A DNA stretch of 64,000 bases from JBGTFE01 sp036403235 (lineage in GTDB: Bacteria > Acidobacteriota > Blastocatellia > Pyrinomonadales > Pyrinomonadaceae). Below, in pieces: positions 53,179 through 60,660 of this stretch. Made by a program: the position numbers and the translations under genes. Where the stretch lies: contig DASWRI010000026.1 of NCBI GenBank assembly GCA_036403235.1, forward strand, positions 1-64,000. Reading direction: 5' to 3'. The notes beneath the pieces are model-generated. The model searched no databases and was not told where the DNA came from. It saw only the letters and a program-made list of their open reading frames with translations. How positions within the stretch are numbered: position 1 is the first letter of the stretch; every line of letters begins with the position of its first letter.

Positions 53179-56037
53179 TTATCGCAAAGCGTCAAGATTT
53201 TGTCTCAAAGTCGCGGATTGCTGCGTGATTTCCGCGACTCTATCTCGAATTTCCTGCACTTTTTCGGCGGGCGCGCGCTCGACGAAATTTTGATTGGCGA
53301 GCTGTTTCTGCAAACGCTCGCCTTCGATTTCCAGTTTGCTCAATTGATTTTCCAGCCGCTCGATTTCCTTCTGAAAATCAATCAAACCTTCGAGCGGAAT
53401 CGCAAGCTCGGCGCCGCCCGCGAGCACGGCACGCGCCGAGGCTTTCGGTGCATCTGCTTTTTCGGATAAATTCAACTCATTTGCGCGCGCAAGTTTCAAA
53501 ATCTGCGCTTCGTTGGCGGCAAAAACTTTTTGCAAAGTTTCGCCCGCCGAAACGAGCAGCGAAATTTTGTCCGACGGCTTGATGTTCATTTCGGCGCGAA
53601 TATTTCTCGTTTTTGAAATCAATTCGATAACGGCCTGCATCTCCGCTTCGGCCTTTTCGTCAATCAACGCGGCGTCGCCTCGCGGAAAATCGGCGAGCAT
53701 AATCGTTTGTTCGGCTGATTTGTAAGCCGGATTATGCAAATCGCTCGAAACTGCGGGCAGCTTTTGCCAGAGCTCTTCGGTCAAAAACGGCATAAACGGG
53801 TGAAGCAGACGCAGCGCCTGTTCGAGAATCGTGATAATCCGCGAGCGCGCCGCATCGCGTCGATTGCTCGGCTCTTCGGCCGTGATTTCGTCTTTGACAA
53901 ACTCGATATACCAATCGCAAAAATCGTCCCAGAAAAAGTGATATAAAAGCTGCACGGCTTCATGAAATTGGTAAGCGTCGAGCGCGCGATTGACGCTCAA
54001 AGCCGTTTTGCTCAGCCGCGAAATAATCCATCGGTCGGCAATCGAAAGATTTTCCTTCGGGTTGTCTCCGGCAAATTCCGGCGCGACCTTGTCCAGAAAT
54101 TCCTCGTCTTCCTCGTCGATGTCGTCAATCAGCTCGTCCCGTATCAAATTCTTTATCTCGGCGACTTCCGCCTTCGGGTTGATGTAAAAATAATCGACCT
54201 GCGCGCCCTCGGAATTCAAAAGACAAAAGCGCGTCGCGTTCCAGATTTTGTTGGCGAAATTGCGAAACGATTCGACCTTTTCGTCGCGCCACGCGAAATC
54301 CGCGCCGGTCGACGAACCGGCCAAAGTCATGCGCGTCGCGTCGACGCCGAATTTTTCGAAAACGTCGAGCGGGTCGATGCCGTTGAGCTTCATCTTCGAC
54401 ATTCTCTGCCCGTTTTTGTCCAGAACCGTGCCGTGAATAATCACGTCGCTGAACGGTTTTTCGCCGACGAATTTTAACGCCGTCATCACCATTCGCGAAA
54501 CCCATAGAAAAATAATGTCGCGCCCCGTGACGAGTACGTCGGTCGGGTGAAATGTCTCCAAATCAGTGGACGGTTTACTATCTTTCTGACCACTGACCGC
54601 TGACCGCTGTCCACTATTTTCGCCCGTCCAGCCGAGCGTCGAAAACGACCACAGCGCGGACGAAAACCAGGTGTCGAGAACGTCGGCGTCCTGTATCAAA
54701 TCGCTCGTGCCGGCCTGTTCGGCGGCCGCCTCTTTTGTGCGCGCGACGAAAACGTTTCCTGAAGCGTCATACCACGCCGGAATCTGGTGTCCCCACCAGA
54801 GCTGGCGCGAAATCGTCCAGTCTTTCAAATTTTCGAGCCACGTCGTATAAACTTTTTCATACGGAACTTCGGGGAAAAAGCGCGGCGATTTTTCGCGGCG
54901 CATCAAATCCAGCGCCGAATCGCGCATATCGTCCATTTTCACGAACCATTGCTCGGATAAAAGCGGCTCGATGACGGTATTGCAGCGCTCGCAATGCGGC
55001 AGAGTGACGTCGTAATCGTCGATTTTTTCGAGCAAGCCAAGCTCTTCAAATTTTTCGACGACCAATTGACGCGCATCATATCTGTCCAGTCCTTCAAATT
55101 CTTTCCCTGTGTTTTCGTTCATCGTCGCGTCTTTGTTCATCACGTTGATTTGCGGCAAATCGTGTCGCTGCCCGATTTCGTAATCGTTCGGGTCGTGCGC
55201 GGGCGTAATTTTCACAGCGCCCGTTCCGAATTCCGACTCGACGTATTCGTCGGCGATAATCGGGATTTCGCGATTTACGAGCGGAAGCTCGATTGTCCGG
55301 CCGATAAACGCCCGGTAACGCTCATCTTCCGGGTTGACGGCGACGGCCGTATCGCCGAGCATCGTTTCGGGGCGCGTCGTCGCGACGGTGATTTTTTCGT
55401 CAGAATTTTTTACCGGATACTGCAAATAATAAAGCTTGCCGTCTTTTGCTTTTTCTTCCTTAACTTCCAAATCCGAAAGCACCGTTTTATCGCGCGGACA
55501 CCAGTTGACGATGCGGTTTCCGCGATAAATATTTCCTTCTTCGTAAAGCCGCACGAAAACTTCGCGGACGGCGCGCGAAAGATTTTCATCCATTGTGAAG
55601 CGCTCGCGCGACCAATCGACCGACAGGCCTTCGCGACGAATCTGGCGCGTAATCTCGCCGCCGTATTTTTCCTTCCATGCCCAGACTTTTTCGATAAAAG
55701 CTTCGCGCCCGATGTCCGTCGGCGATTTGTGTTCGTCTTTTTTGAGCTGGCGCGTAACCATCAGCTGCGTCGAGATTCCGGCGTGGTCGGTGCCGACGAT
55801 GAACAGAGTTTTATAGCCCTGCATTCGTTTCCATCTGACGAGCGTGTCCATCAAAGTGTGCTGAAGCGCGTGCCCCATGTGCAGATTTCCGGTCACGTTC
55901 GGCGGCGGAATGACGATTGAATAAGGTTTCGACGCGTCGTTTTCATTGATTTCCGGCGCGAAGTACCCGCGCTCTTCCCAGATTCGATAATGATTTTCTT
56001 CGGCTTCTTTCGGGTTATATGCTTTTGCGATTTCCAT
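53179..56037 (-). CDS. valS: Valyl-tRNA synthetase with a 17-residue repeat-encoded insertion
   Basis: The 952-residue enzyme charges tRNA-Val. It has the HIGH-type motif PPNVTGNLHMGHALQHT, the catalytic-domain blocks VLDTWFSSALW and FHPTDVLVTGRDIIFLWVSRMVM, an editing domain (~220-390 with TTRPETMLGDTAVAV), the anticodon-binding region, and a C-terminal coiled coil (FQKEIERLENQLSKLEIEGE) as in other ValS. The KMSKS-like site reads RMSKMKLNG, somewhat divergent but with the central MSK kept. Residues ~475-491 (SGQRSAVSGQKDSKPST) are encoded by a 51-bp heptamer element at 54565-54615; without it GWTGEN joins DLETFHPTD as expected. No ribosome site is seen: the leader is occupied by a related heptamer array. 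Confidence 0.95.
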   Translation of the reverse strand: MEIAKAYNPKEAEENHYRIWEERGYFAPEINENDASKPYSIVIPPPNVTGNLHMGHALQHTLMDTLVRWKRMQGYKTLFIVGTDHAGISTQLMVTRQLKKDEHKSPTDIGREAFIEKVWAWKEKYGGEITRQIRREGLSVDWSRERFTMDENLSRAVREVFVRLYEEGNIYRGNRIVNWCPRDKTVLSDLEVKEEKAKDGKLYYLQYPVKNSDEKITVATTRPETMLGDTAVAVNPEDERYRAFIGRTIELPLVNREIPIIADEYVESEFGTGAVKITPAHDPNDYEIGQRHDLPQINVMNKDATMNENTGKEFEGLDRYDARQLVVEKFEELGLLEKIDDYDVTLPHCERCNTVIEPLLSEQWFVKMDDMRDSALDLMRREKSPRFFPEVPYEKVYTTWLENLKDWTISRQLWWGHQIPAWYDASGNVFVARTKEAAAEQAGTSDLIQDADVLDTWFSSALWSFSTLGWTGENSGQRSAVSGQKDSKPSTDLETFHPTDVLVTGRDIIFLWVSRMVMTALKFVGEKPFSDVIIHGTVLDKNGQRMSKMKLNGIDPLDVFEKFGVDATRMTLAGSSTGADFAWRDEKVESFRNFANKIWNATRFCLLNSEGAQVDYFYINPKAEVAEIKNLIRDELIDDIDEEDEEFLDKVAPEFAGDNPKENLSIADRWIISRLSKTALSVNRALDAYQFHEAVQLLYHFFWDDFCDWYIEFVKDEITAEEPSNRRDAARSRIITILEQALRLLHPFMPFLTEELWQKLPAVSSDLHNPAYKSAEQTIMLADFPRGDAALIDEKAEAEMQAVIELISKTRNIRAEMNIKPSDKISLLVSAGETLQKVFAANEAQILKLARANELNLSEKADAPKASARAVLAGGAELAIPLEGLIDFQKEIERLENQLSKLEIEGERLQKQLANQNFVERAPAEKVQEIRDRVAEITQQSATLRQNLDALR
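54565..54615. repeat. 51-bp heptamer element inserted in frame in valS
   Basis: On the minus strand the units AGTGGAC, AGCGGTC, AGCGGTC and AGTGGTC are followed by a 16-base unrelated part and then GTCCACT, the inverse of the first unit. The length is a multiple of three and no stop arises. The same unit family occurs at 56043-56084. Confidence 0.85.
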
Positions 56038-56042
56038 AAATT

Positions 56043-56084
56043 CAGTGGTCAGCGGTCAGTTGTCAGTGGCCAGTTGTTGATTGA
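56043..56084. repeat. Heptamer array in the valS leader
   Basis: CAGTGGT, CAGCGGT, CAGTTGT, CAGTGGC, CAGTTGT and TGATTGA run without a break on the plus strand. The array ends six bases before the valS ATG (56037), where the ribosome site would be, and belongs to the same family as the element inside valS, in the opposite orientation. Confidence 0.85.
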
Positions 56085-56158
56085 GTTTTATTGGAAAACG
56101 TAATTAAATTTCAACTTACAACTGATAAAGAACGACGAATGACCGGCAAATTTTTAAT

Positions 56159-56208
56159 TCTAAAACAAAATCGGTTAGTTTTCATCCTGACTGCGAAAAC
56201 TAACCGAT
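56159..56208 (-). terminator. Rho-independent terminator of the leftward response regulator gene
   Basis: A perfect 14-bp stem (56170-56183 with 56195-56208, 11-base loop) is followed on the minus strand by TTTGTTTT. It separates the regulator gene at 56235 from valS. Confidence 0.85.
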
Positions 56209-56238
56209 GCTGATTGCTGATTGCTGATTGCTGATTAC
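56204..56238. repeat. TGATTGC heptamer array at the end of a response regulator gene
   Basis: CCGATGC, TGATTGC three times and TGATTAC run from 56204 to 56238. The last unit contains the TAA stop (56235-56237 on the minus strand) of the regulator gene, and the first overlaps the terminator stem. Confidence 0.85.
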
Positions 56239-57386
56239 TCTTTGAGTTTTTCCTCCGCCATTCGTTTGACAATCAAATCGGTCATTTGCGGTACGACTTC
56301 CCAGGCAATTTCGCGAATCACCTTGTCGGAAATTTTTTCGACGACCTTGGCGGCAATCGCGTCGATTATTTCGGGCGACAAATTCGCCGTCGGCGACGCA
56401 TCGCTCGCAGGCTCGTTTTCCTGAGCTTTAACCGTTTCCGTCGTCTCCTCCGGCGTCGTCTCGACTGTTTCGACCGCGGGCGGAACGAAATTATCCTGAA
56501 AAGCGGGCTGGCTCGGCGCGGCGACGGGAAAAATTCGGCGCGGCGGCAATTCGAGCAAATCCATATCGTCGAGATCTAAAATCGGAGACCGACCACCTAT
56601 CGGCGTCGATTCGTATTCGCGAGCCTGAGACGAAAATTCATTTTCATCCGCCGAAAATTCTTTGGTCTCGCTTTCGTCAGCCGCAAGTTCATTTTCGCGG
56701 TTTTCTTCCCGCCCGTCGAAATCGTTTGAATCACTGTCCGAAAAGCCCTTTGTTTCCTGCGTCTGATACGAATTAATCTCCGCCAAACCTTCGGTCGAAA
56801 GCGGCTGCGTTTTGCCGTAATCTTCAAAATCCGCGTCGGGCTGGCTTTTGTATTTACGCGTTTCGTCAAACTGAAAATTGCTGTACGGACTCGCCTGAAT
56901 CATTTCGTCGTCCATTCCGGCGTCGCCAAACTGCTCGGGCGCATCGTCTTCGTCCATTCTCAGAGTATCGTCAAAACTGCTGACGGGCGCTTCCGGCTCT
57001 TCGTCTCCGGACGGCGAATTGAGCAAATCGGAAACTTTGCTGACGAGCTGGCGAATCGACTGGAAAGGCTTTGTCAGATAATCGTTTGCGCCGACGCGCT
57101 GCGCTTCCTGCTCGTCAAACGGCTCGAACGAACCGACCAGCAGGATAACCGGAATGCGGCGCGTCGCTTCGTTTCCCTTGATGCGCTCGCAGATTTCATA
57201 ACCGCTCAGCCCCGGCATATTGATGTCGGCCATCACCAAATCGGGCGTAAATTCCTCGAATTTTGCCATCGCGGAATTTCCGTCGCCGACGCTGATTACT
57301 TCGATTCCTTCATCGGCAAACGTCAGATTGACGACTTTTTGTATCGTTATCGAATCGTCCGCCAGAAGTAGTTTATGTTTTGACAC
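56235..57386 (-). CDS. Response regulator with receiver, long acidic linker and helical C-terminus
   Basis: The start was set at GTG 57386, which has AGGAG ten bases upstream; a TTG at 57407 is the alternative. The receiver (~1-120) has LLADDS, the phospho-Asp in LVMADINMPGLSG and the Lys in YLTKPFQ. The region ~130-310 is acidic and Ser/Asn/Glu-rich, probably disordered. The last ~60 residues (SPEIIDAIAAKVVEKISDKVIREIAWEVVPQMTDLIVKRMAEEKLKE) are amphipathic helices of a type found in proteobacterial and acidobacterial response regulators linked to motility or polarity, but the function here is unknown. No DNA-binding domain is present. Another single-domain receiver gene lies 79 bases upstream on the same strand. 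Confidence 0.85.
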   Translation of the reverse strand: MSKHKLLLADDSITIQKVVNLTFADEGIEVISVGDGNSAMAKFEEFTPDLVMADINMPGLSGYEICERIKGNEATRRIPVILLVGSFEPFDEQEAQRVGANDYLTKPFQSIRQLVSKVSDLLNSPSGDEEPEAPVSSFDDTLRMDEDDAPEQFGDAGMDDEMIQASPYSNFQFDETRKYKSQPDADFEDYGKTQPLSTEGLAEINSYQTQETKGFSDSDSNDFDGREENRENELAADESETKEFSADENEFSSQAREYESTPIGGRSPILDLDDMDLLELPPRRIFPVAAPSQPAFQDNFVPPAVETVETTPEETTETVKAQENEPASDASPTANLSPEIIDAIAAKVVEKISDKVIREIAWEVVPQMTDLIVKRMAEEKLKE

Positions 57387-57465
57387 GAGACTTTTGCTCC
57401 TAATCAACCGAAAATCTTTTTAGAATTGAAAGCTATCACCCGTTTAGGGTTTACGTCAAGAGATT

Positions 57466-57873
57466 TTACGCCTGTTTCGACCTGCTCTGGATAAACATTC
57501 GAAGCATCGTCTGGAGCTGCGAAGTCGTAAAAGGTTTCGGCAAAAAGGCGACCGCGCCCGAGGAAAAACTGTCCGACGAAAGGCGCGGATTCTGCTCGGC
57601 CGTCATAATTATCACCGGAATTTTCATCAGGCGCTTTTCCGACTGCATATGGCGCGCCAGCTCCGTGCCTTGAATATACGGCATGACGACATCGAAAATC
57701 GCGGCGACGAACGGCTCGCCCGACTGCAGAATCTTGTAGGCTTCCTTGCCGTCACGCGCGGAAATCACGGCGTAACCTTCCTTTTCGACAATTGCTTTGA
57801 CCAGACGAAGAATCGCCGGGTCGTCGTCAGCAACGAGAATCTGTGGTAAATCGCCGTTTTGCACTTCACTCAT
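57466..57873 (-). CDS. Single-domain response regulator (CheY-like)
   Basis: The 135-residue protein is a receiver only: VADDD, the phospho-Asp in AAIFDVVMPYIQG, the Thr in IIMTAEQNP and the Lys in FLPKPFT, then a short helical end. It has no output domain, so it should act by protein contact or as a phospho-relay element. An upstream GAGAGGGC precedes the ATG. It lies between pdxA and the acidic-linker regulator, all on the minus strand; it may serve the same kinase as that neighbour, but no kinase gene is adjacent. Confidence 0.9.
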   Translation of the reverse strand: MSEVQNGDLPQILVADDDPAILRLVKAIVEKEGYAVISARDGKEAYKILQSGEPFVAAIFDVVMPYIQGTELARHMQSEKRLMKIPVIIMTAEQNPRLSSDSFSSGAVAFLPKPFTTSQLQTMLRMFIQSRSKQA

Positions 57874-57930
57874 TAATTATTTTTGCCCTCTCATGAACGT
57901 GCCTCTATCATAGCAAATTTTTATTTGATT

Positions 57931-58962
57931 TTACGAATTTGCCGCGAGTTTCGCCGCTAATTTTATCGCGGCTTTCATGCTGGAGGCGTCCGCCGCGTTT
58001 TTTCCCGCAATATCGAACGCCGTTCCGTGGTCGACCGAAGTTCGGATGAGCGGCAAACCGAGCGTGACATTGACCGAAGCGCCGAACGAAAGACATTTTA
58101 CGGCAATCGTCGCCTGGTCGTGATAACACGAGACGACGCCGTCGAATTCGCCTCTAAAGCCGCGCAGAAAAATCGTGTCGGGCGAAAAAGCGCCGGAAGC
58201 GTCGATTCCCTGACGGCGGCATTCTTCAATCGCGGGCGTAATTTCGTCCTGCTCCTCCGCGCCGAACATTCCGCCTTCGGACGCGTGCGGATTTAAGCCC
58301 GCAACCGCAATGCGCGCGTCTTTTTTTAAAAGGCGCGACAGCTCGCGGTGCGAAAATTTTATCAATTCGACGAGCTTTTCCTTTTTCACCAAATCAATCG
58401 CCGCGCGCAGAGCGAGATGCGTCGAAAGCAAAACGACGCGCAAATCTCCGGCAAAAAAGCTCATCGCAAATTCTTTTGTGTCGGTTAAATGCGCGAGAAA
58501 TTCGGTGTGGCCGGGAAAATCGTAGCCGCCGAGCGCGATGGCTTTTTTGCTTATCGGCGCGGTCGCTATCGCGTCGATTTTTTTTTCGCGCCAGAGCGTG
58601 ACGGCCGTTTCGATATATTCGGCGGCGGCGCGCCCCGTATTGGCCGCGTCTTTGCCTAAAATTATTTTTTCTTTGAGATTTTTGAGGTTGTAAACAGCGA
58701 TTTTTTTTGAACCGGGCGGAAAAGCTTCGTTTGATTCGGCTAAATCAACCTGCAAATTTAATGCGCGCGCCGTTTTAAACAAAAAATCGGCATCGCCGAT
58801 TATGATTGGTGCACAAATTTTCTGAATTTCCTCGTCGGCAAGCGCTTTAAGCGTGATTTCCGCGCCGATGCCGGCGGCGTCGCCCATCGTCACGCCGACG
58901 CGCGGCAGATTTGCAGCTGAATTTGAAGTGCCGGAAGGATTTTCGCTCGTCTCAAAGCTCAC
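57931..58962 (-). CDS. pdxA: 4-hydroxythreonine-4-phosphate dehydrogenase
   Basis: The 343-residue protein has the PdxA signatures: GVTMGDAAGIGAEITLKAL at the N-terminus, TAPISKKAI with the metal/substrate region GHTEFLAHLT, VVLLSTHLALR, GLNPHASEGGMFGAEE with the metal-binding histidine, and a C-terminal DQATIAVKCLSFGASVNVTLGLPLIRTSVDHGTAFDIAGK. It oxidises 4-phosphohydroxy-threonine in pyridoxal phosphate synthesis. The start is a GTG at 58962; ~20 polar residues precede the conserved part. A heptamer array lies just upstream, between pdxA and the Hfq-like gene. No other pdx gene is visible. Confidence 0.93.
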   Translation of the reverse strand: MSFETSENPSGTSNSAANLPRVGVTMGDAAGIGAEITLKALADEEIQKICAPIIIGDADFLFKTARALNLQVDLAESNEAFPPGSKKIAVYNLKNLKEKIILGKDAANTGRAAAEYIETAVTLWREKKIDAIATAPISKKAIALGGYDFPGHTEFLAHLTDTKEFAMSFFAGDLRVVLLSTHLALRAAIDLVKKEKLVELIKFSHRELSRLLKKDARIAVAGLNPHASEGGMFGAEEQDEITPAIEECRRQGIDASGAFSPDTIFLRGFRGEFDGVVSCYHDQATIAVKCLSFGASVNVTLGLPLIRTSVDHGTAFDIAGKNAADASSMKAAIKLAAKLAANS

Positions 58963-58986
58963 GAAAATAGTTTAAAGCGAAAAACC

Positions 58987-59039
58987 AAAAGTGAAAAGTG
59001 AAAAATCAAGAAAGATTTCTAAACTTTTCACTTCTCACT
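58987..59039. repeat. Heptamer hairpin overlapping the 3' end of the Hfq-like gene
   Basis: AAAAGTGAAAAGTG... (58987-59004) faces CTTTTCACTTCTCACT (59024-59039) with one mismatch in the paired AGTGAAAAGTGAAAA. The right arm supplies the last codons and the TGA (59028-59030) of the Hfq-like gene. Confidence 0.8.
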
Positions 59040-59330
59040 CCCATTGTCTTCTGATTTATACATATATTTGATGTGCTGTTTCATCAGCAGAAGATTCGGC
59101 GCGTCCTTACGATTGACTTTCAGAGCGTCGATGTCATACCACTCGATTGTGCCTTCGATTTGCTCGCCGTCGATTAAAACGATAATCATCGAGGTGTGCG
59201 AATCAATTTGTTTTTTGTAATAAAAAACTTCAGCATTGGTTTCGGCCGGAGGCGGAGATTTTTTGCGCGCGTCATAATCCGTTGCCGGCTGTTGCCGTAC
59301 AAACTTGCCCATATCTTTTGGTGCTCCCAT
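59028..59330 (-). CDS. Hfq-like (Sm-fold) RNA-binding protein
   Basis: The 100-residue protein has a ~35-residue polar, Pro-rich N-terminal extension, then an Sm-like core: VFYYKKQIDSHTSMIIVLIDGEQIEGTIEWYDIDALKVN, then NLLLMKQHIKYMYKS. The IDGEQIEGTIEWYD segment matches the Sm1 part of Hfq (usually NGxxLxGxIxxFD), and LMKQHIKYMY stands where Hfq has VYKHAIST. Hfq forms hexamers that help small RNAs pair with mRNAs; this is a divergent form. The N-terminal extension is longer than in E. coli, and the C-terminus is cut short by a heptamer repeat. It lies between ftsZ and pdxA, 42 bases after ftsZ. Confidence 0.7.
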   Translation of the reverse strand: MGAPKDMGKFVRQQPATDYDARKKSPPPAETNAEVFYYKKQIDSHTSMIIVLIDGEQIEGTIEWYDIDALKVNRKDAPNLLLMKQHIKYMYKSEDNGSEK

Positions 59331-59372
59331 AAGTTTATTTTTTGTGAGGCAAATCTTTATAAAAATTAAATA

Positions 59373-60512
59373 CTAATCAGCCTGCCGACGAATAAAAGTC
59401 GGAATGTTTATATCTTCTTCTCTTTTCGCGTCGGGCTGGCTCAGCGCCGGAGAAACGCCGAATTGACCGATGGCCTGCGTCTGCTCGGTAAAAGTCGTCT
59501 GCGGCATCGGAATCGCGGCCTGCGAGTCAAAACCGGTGGCGATGACGGTGATTTTCACTTCGTCCTTCATGTCTTCGTCGAAAACCGTTCCGAAAATTAT
59601 ATTCGCGTCCTCGTCGGCCTCCTCATGAATCAGCGAAATCGAAGCTTCAATCTCGTCGAGCGGCATATCTTTCGAGCCCGTGATATTGATAAGCGCGCCG
59701 CGTGCGCCCTTGATTGAATTTTCTTCGAGAAGCTTCGAATCAATCGCCGCTTTCATCGCTTTAATCGCCGCGCCTTCGCCGTTGGCCCGTCCGATTCCCA
59801 TGAGGGCGACGCCCATTCCCTGCATCACCGATTTGACGTCGGCAAAGTCGAGATTGATGATTCCCGGCACGATGATTAAATCCGAGATGCCCTGAACGGC
59901 CTGCAGCAAAATGTCGTCGGCGCGACGAAACGCTTCCAGAATACTGATTTTTTCTTCGACTTCTTTGAGTTTTGAGTTTGGAATCGTAATAATCGTATCG
60001 ACGCAGCCGCGCAGCTCGGCGAGGCCTTCATCGGCCTGCTTCATGCGCTTTTTGCCTTCGACTAGAAAAGGTTTGGTAACGACGGCGACGGTCAGCGCCT
60101 TCATTTCAATCGCCAGCGCGGCAATGACGGGGGCCGCTCCGGTTCCGGTTCCGCCGCCGAGTCCGGTTGTCACGAAAACCATATCGGCGCCTTCGAGAAC
60201 GTCCATTATCTTATCCGTGTCTTCAATCGCCGCCTGGCGGCCGATATTCGGGTCGGCGCCCGCGCCTAAACCGCGCGTCAGCTCGCTGCCGAGCTGAATT
60301 TTAATCGGTGCTTTTGAGGCGTTCAAAGCTTGCACGTCAGTGTTCGCGACAATAAACTCGACACCTTTAATCCCCGCTTCAATCATCCGATTGACGGCAT
60401 TGCCGCCGCCGCCGCCGACACCGATAACTTTAATTCGAGCGCCCGTGATTGGCGGCTCGTCTAAATAAATTTTTAATCCGTTATTTTTCATTTGAAGACC
60501 GTCCGTAGTCAT
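59373..60512 (-). CDS. ftsZ: Cell division GTPase FtsZ
   Basis: The start was set at ATG 60512, which has AAAGGAATCGG upstream; TTG at 60533 is an alternative. The 379-residue protein has IKVIGVGGGGGNAVNRM, the tubulin-type GTP loop GGGTGTGAAPV, the T7 loop LDFADVKSVMQ for hydrolysis, a C-terminal domain with EDMKDEVKITVIATGF, and the conserved tail DINIPTFIRRQAD, which binds FtsA and other partners. FtsZ polymerises to the division ring. It lies downstream of ftsA, 148 bases away, in the usual division cluster order; the gap may contain a separate promoter, though I could not define one. Confidence 0.97.
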   Translation of the reverse strand: MTTDGLQMKNNGLKIYLDEPPITGARIKVIGVGGGGGNAVNRMIEAGIKGVEFIVANTDVQALNASKAPIKIQLGSELTRGLGAGADPNIGRQAAIEDTDKIMDVLEGADMVFVTTGLGGGTGTGAAPVIAALAIEMKALTVAVVTKPFLVEGKKRMKQADEGLAELRGCVDTIITIPNSKLKEVEEKISILEAFRRADDILLQAVQGISDLIIVPGIINLDFADVKSVMQGMGVALMGIGRANGEGAAIKAMKAAIDSKLLEENSIKGARGALINITGSKDMPLDEIEASISLIHEEADEDANIIFGTVFDEDMKDEVKITVIATGFDSQAAIPMPQTTFTEQTQAIGQFGVSPALSQPDAKREEDINIPTFIRRQAD

Positions 60513-60660
60513 TATTTTACCGATTCCTTTCAAGAAATATGAACTCCAAAACCAAAATGTGATGCTATTTCGAGAGAGATGGCTCTTTCAACAAGATATT
60601 GTGCCTATGGCGAAAAAGCATACAACGATTTGGGGTAAAAAATCCAGTCGAAATGTTAAA

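Noticed and set aside
54565..54615. Intein or intron in valS
   Set aside because: The insertion is only 17 codons, has no splicing motifs and keeps the frame; it matches the heptamer family seen elsewhere.
54994..55920. Plus-strand open frame of 308 codons inside valS
   Set aside because: Lies fully antisense to conserved ValS catalytic and editing domains; no promoter or family match.
37506..59039. CRISPR array as explanation for the regular short repeats
   Set aside because: The units are 7 bp with no unique spacers, and no cas genes are present.
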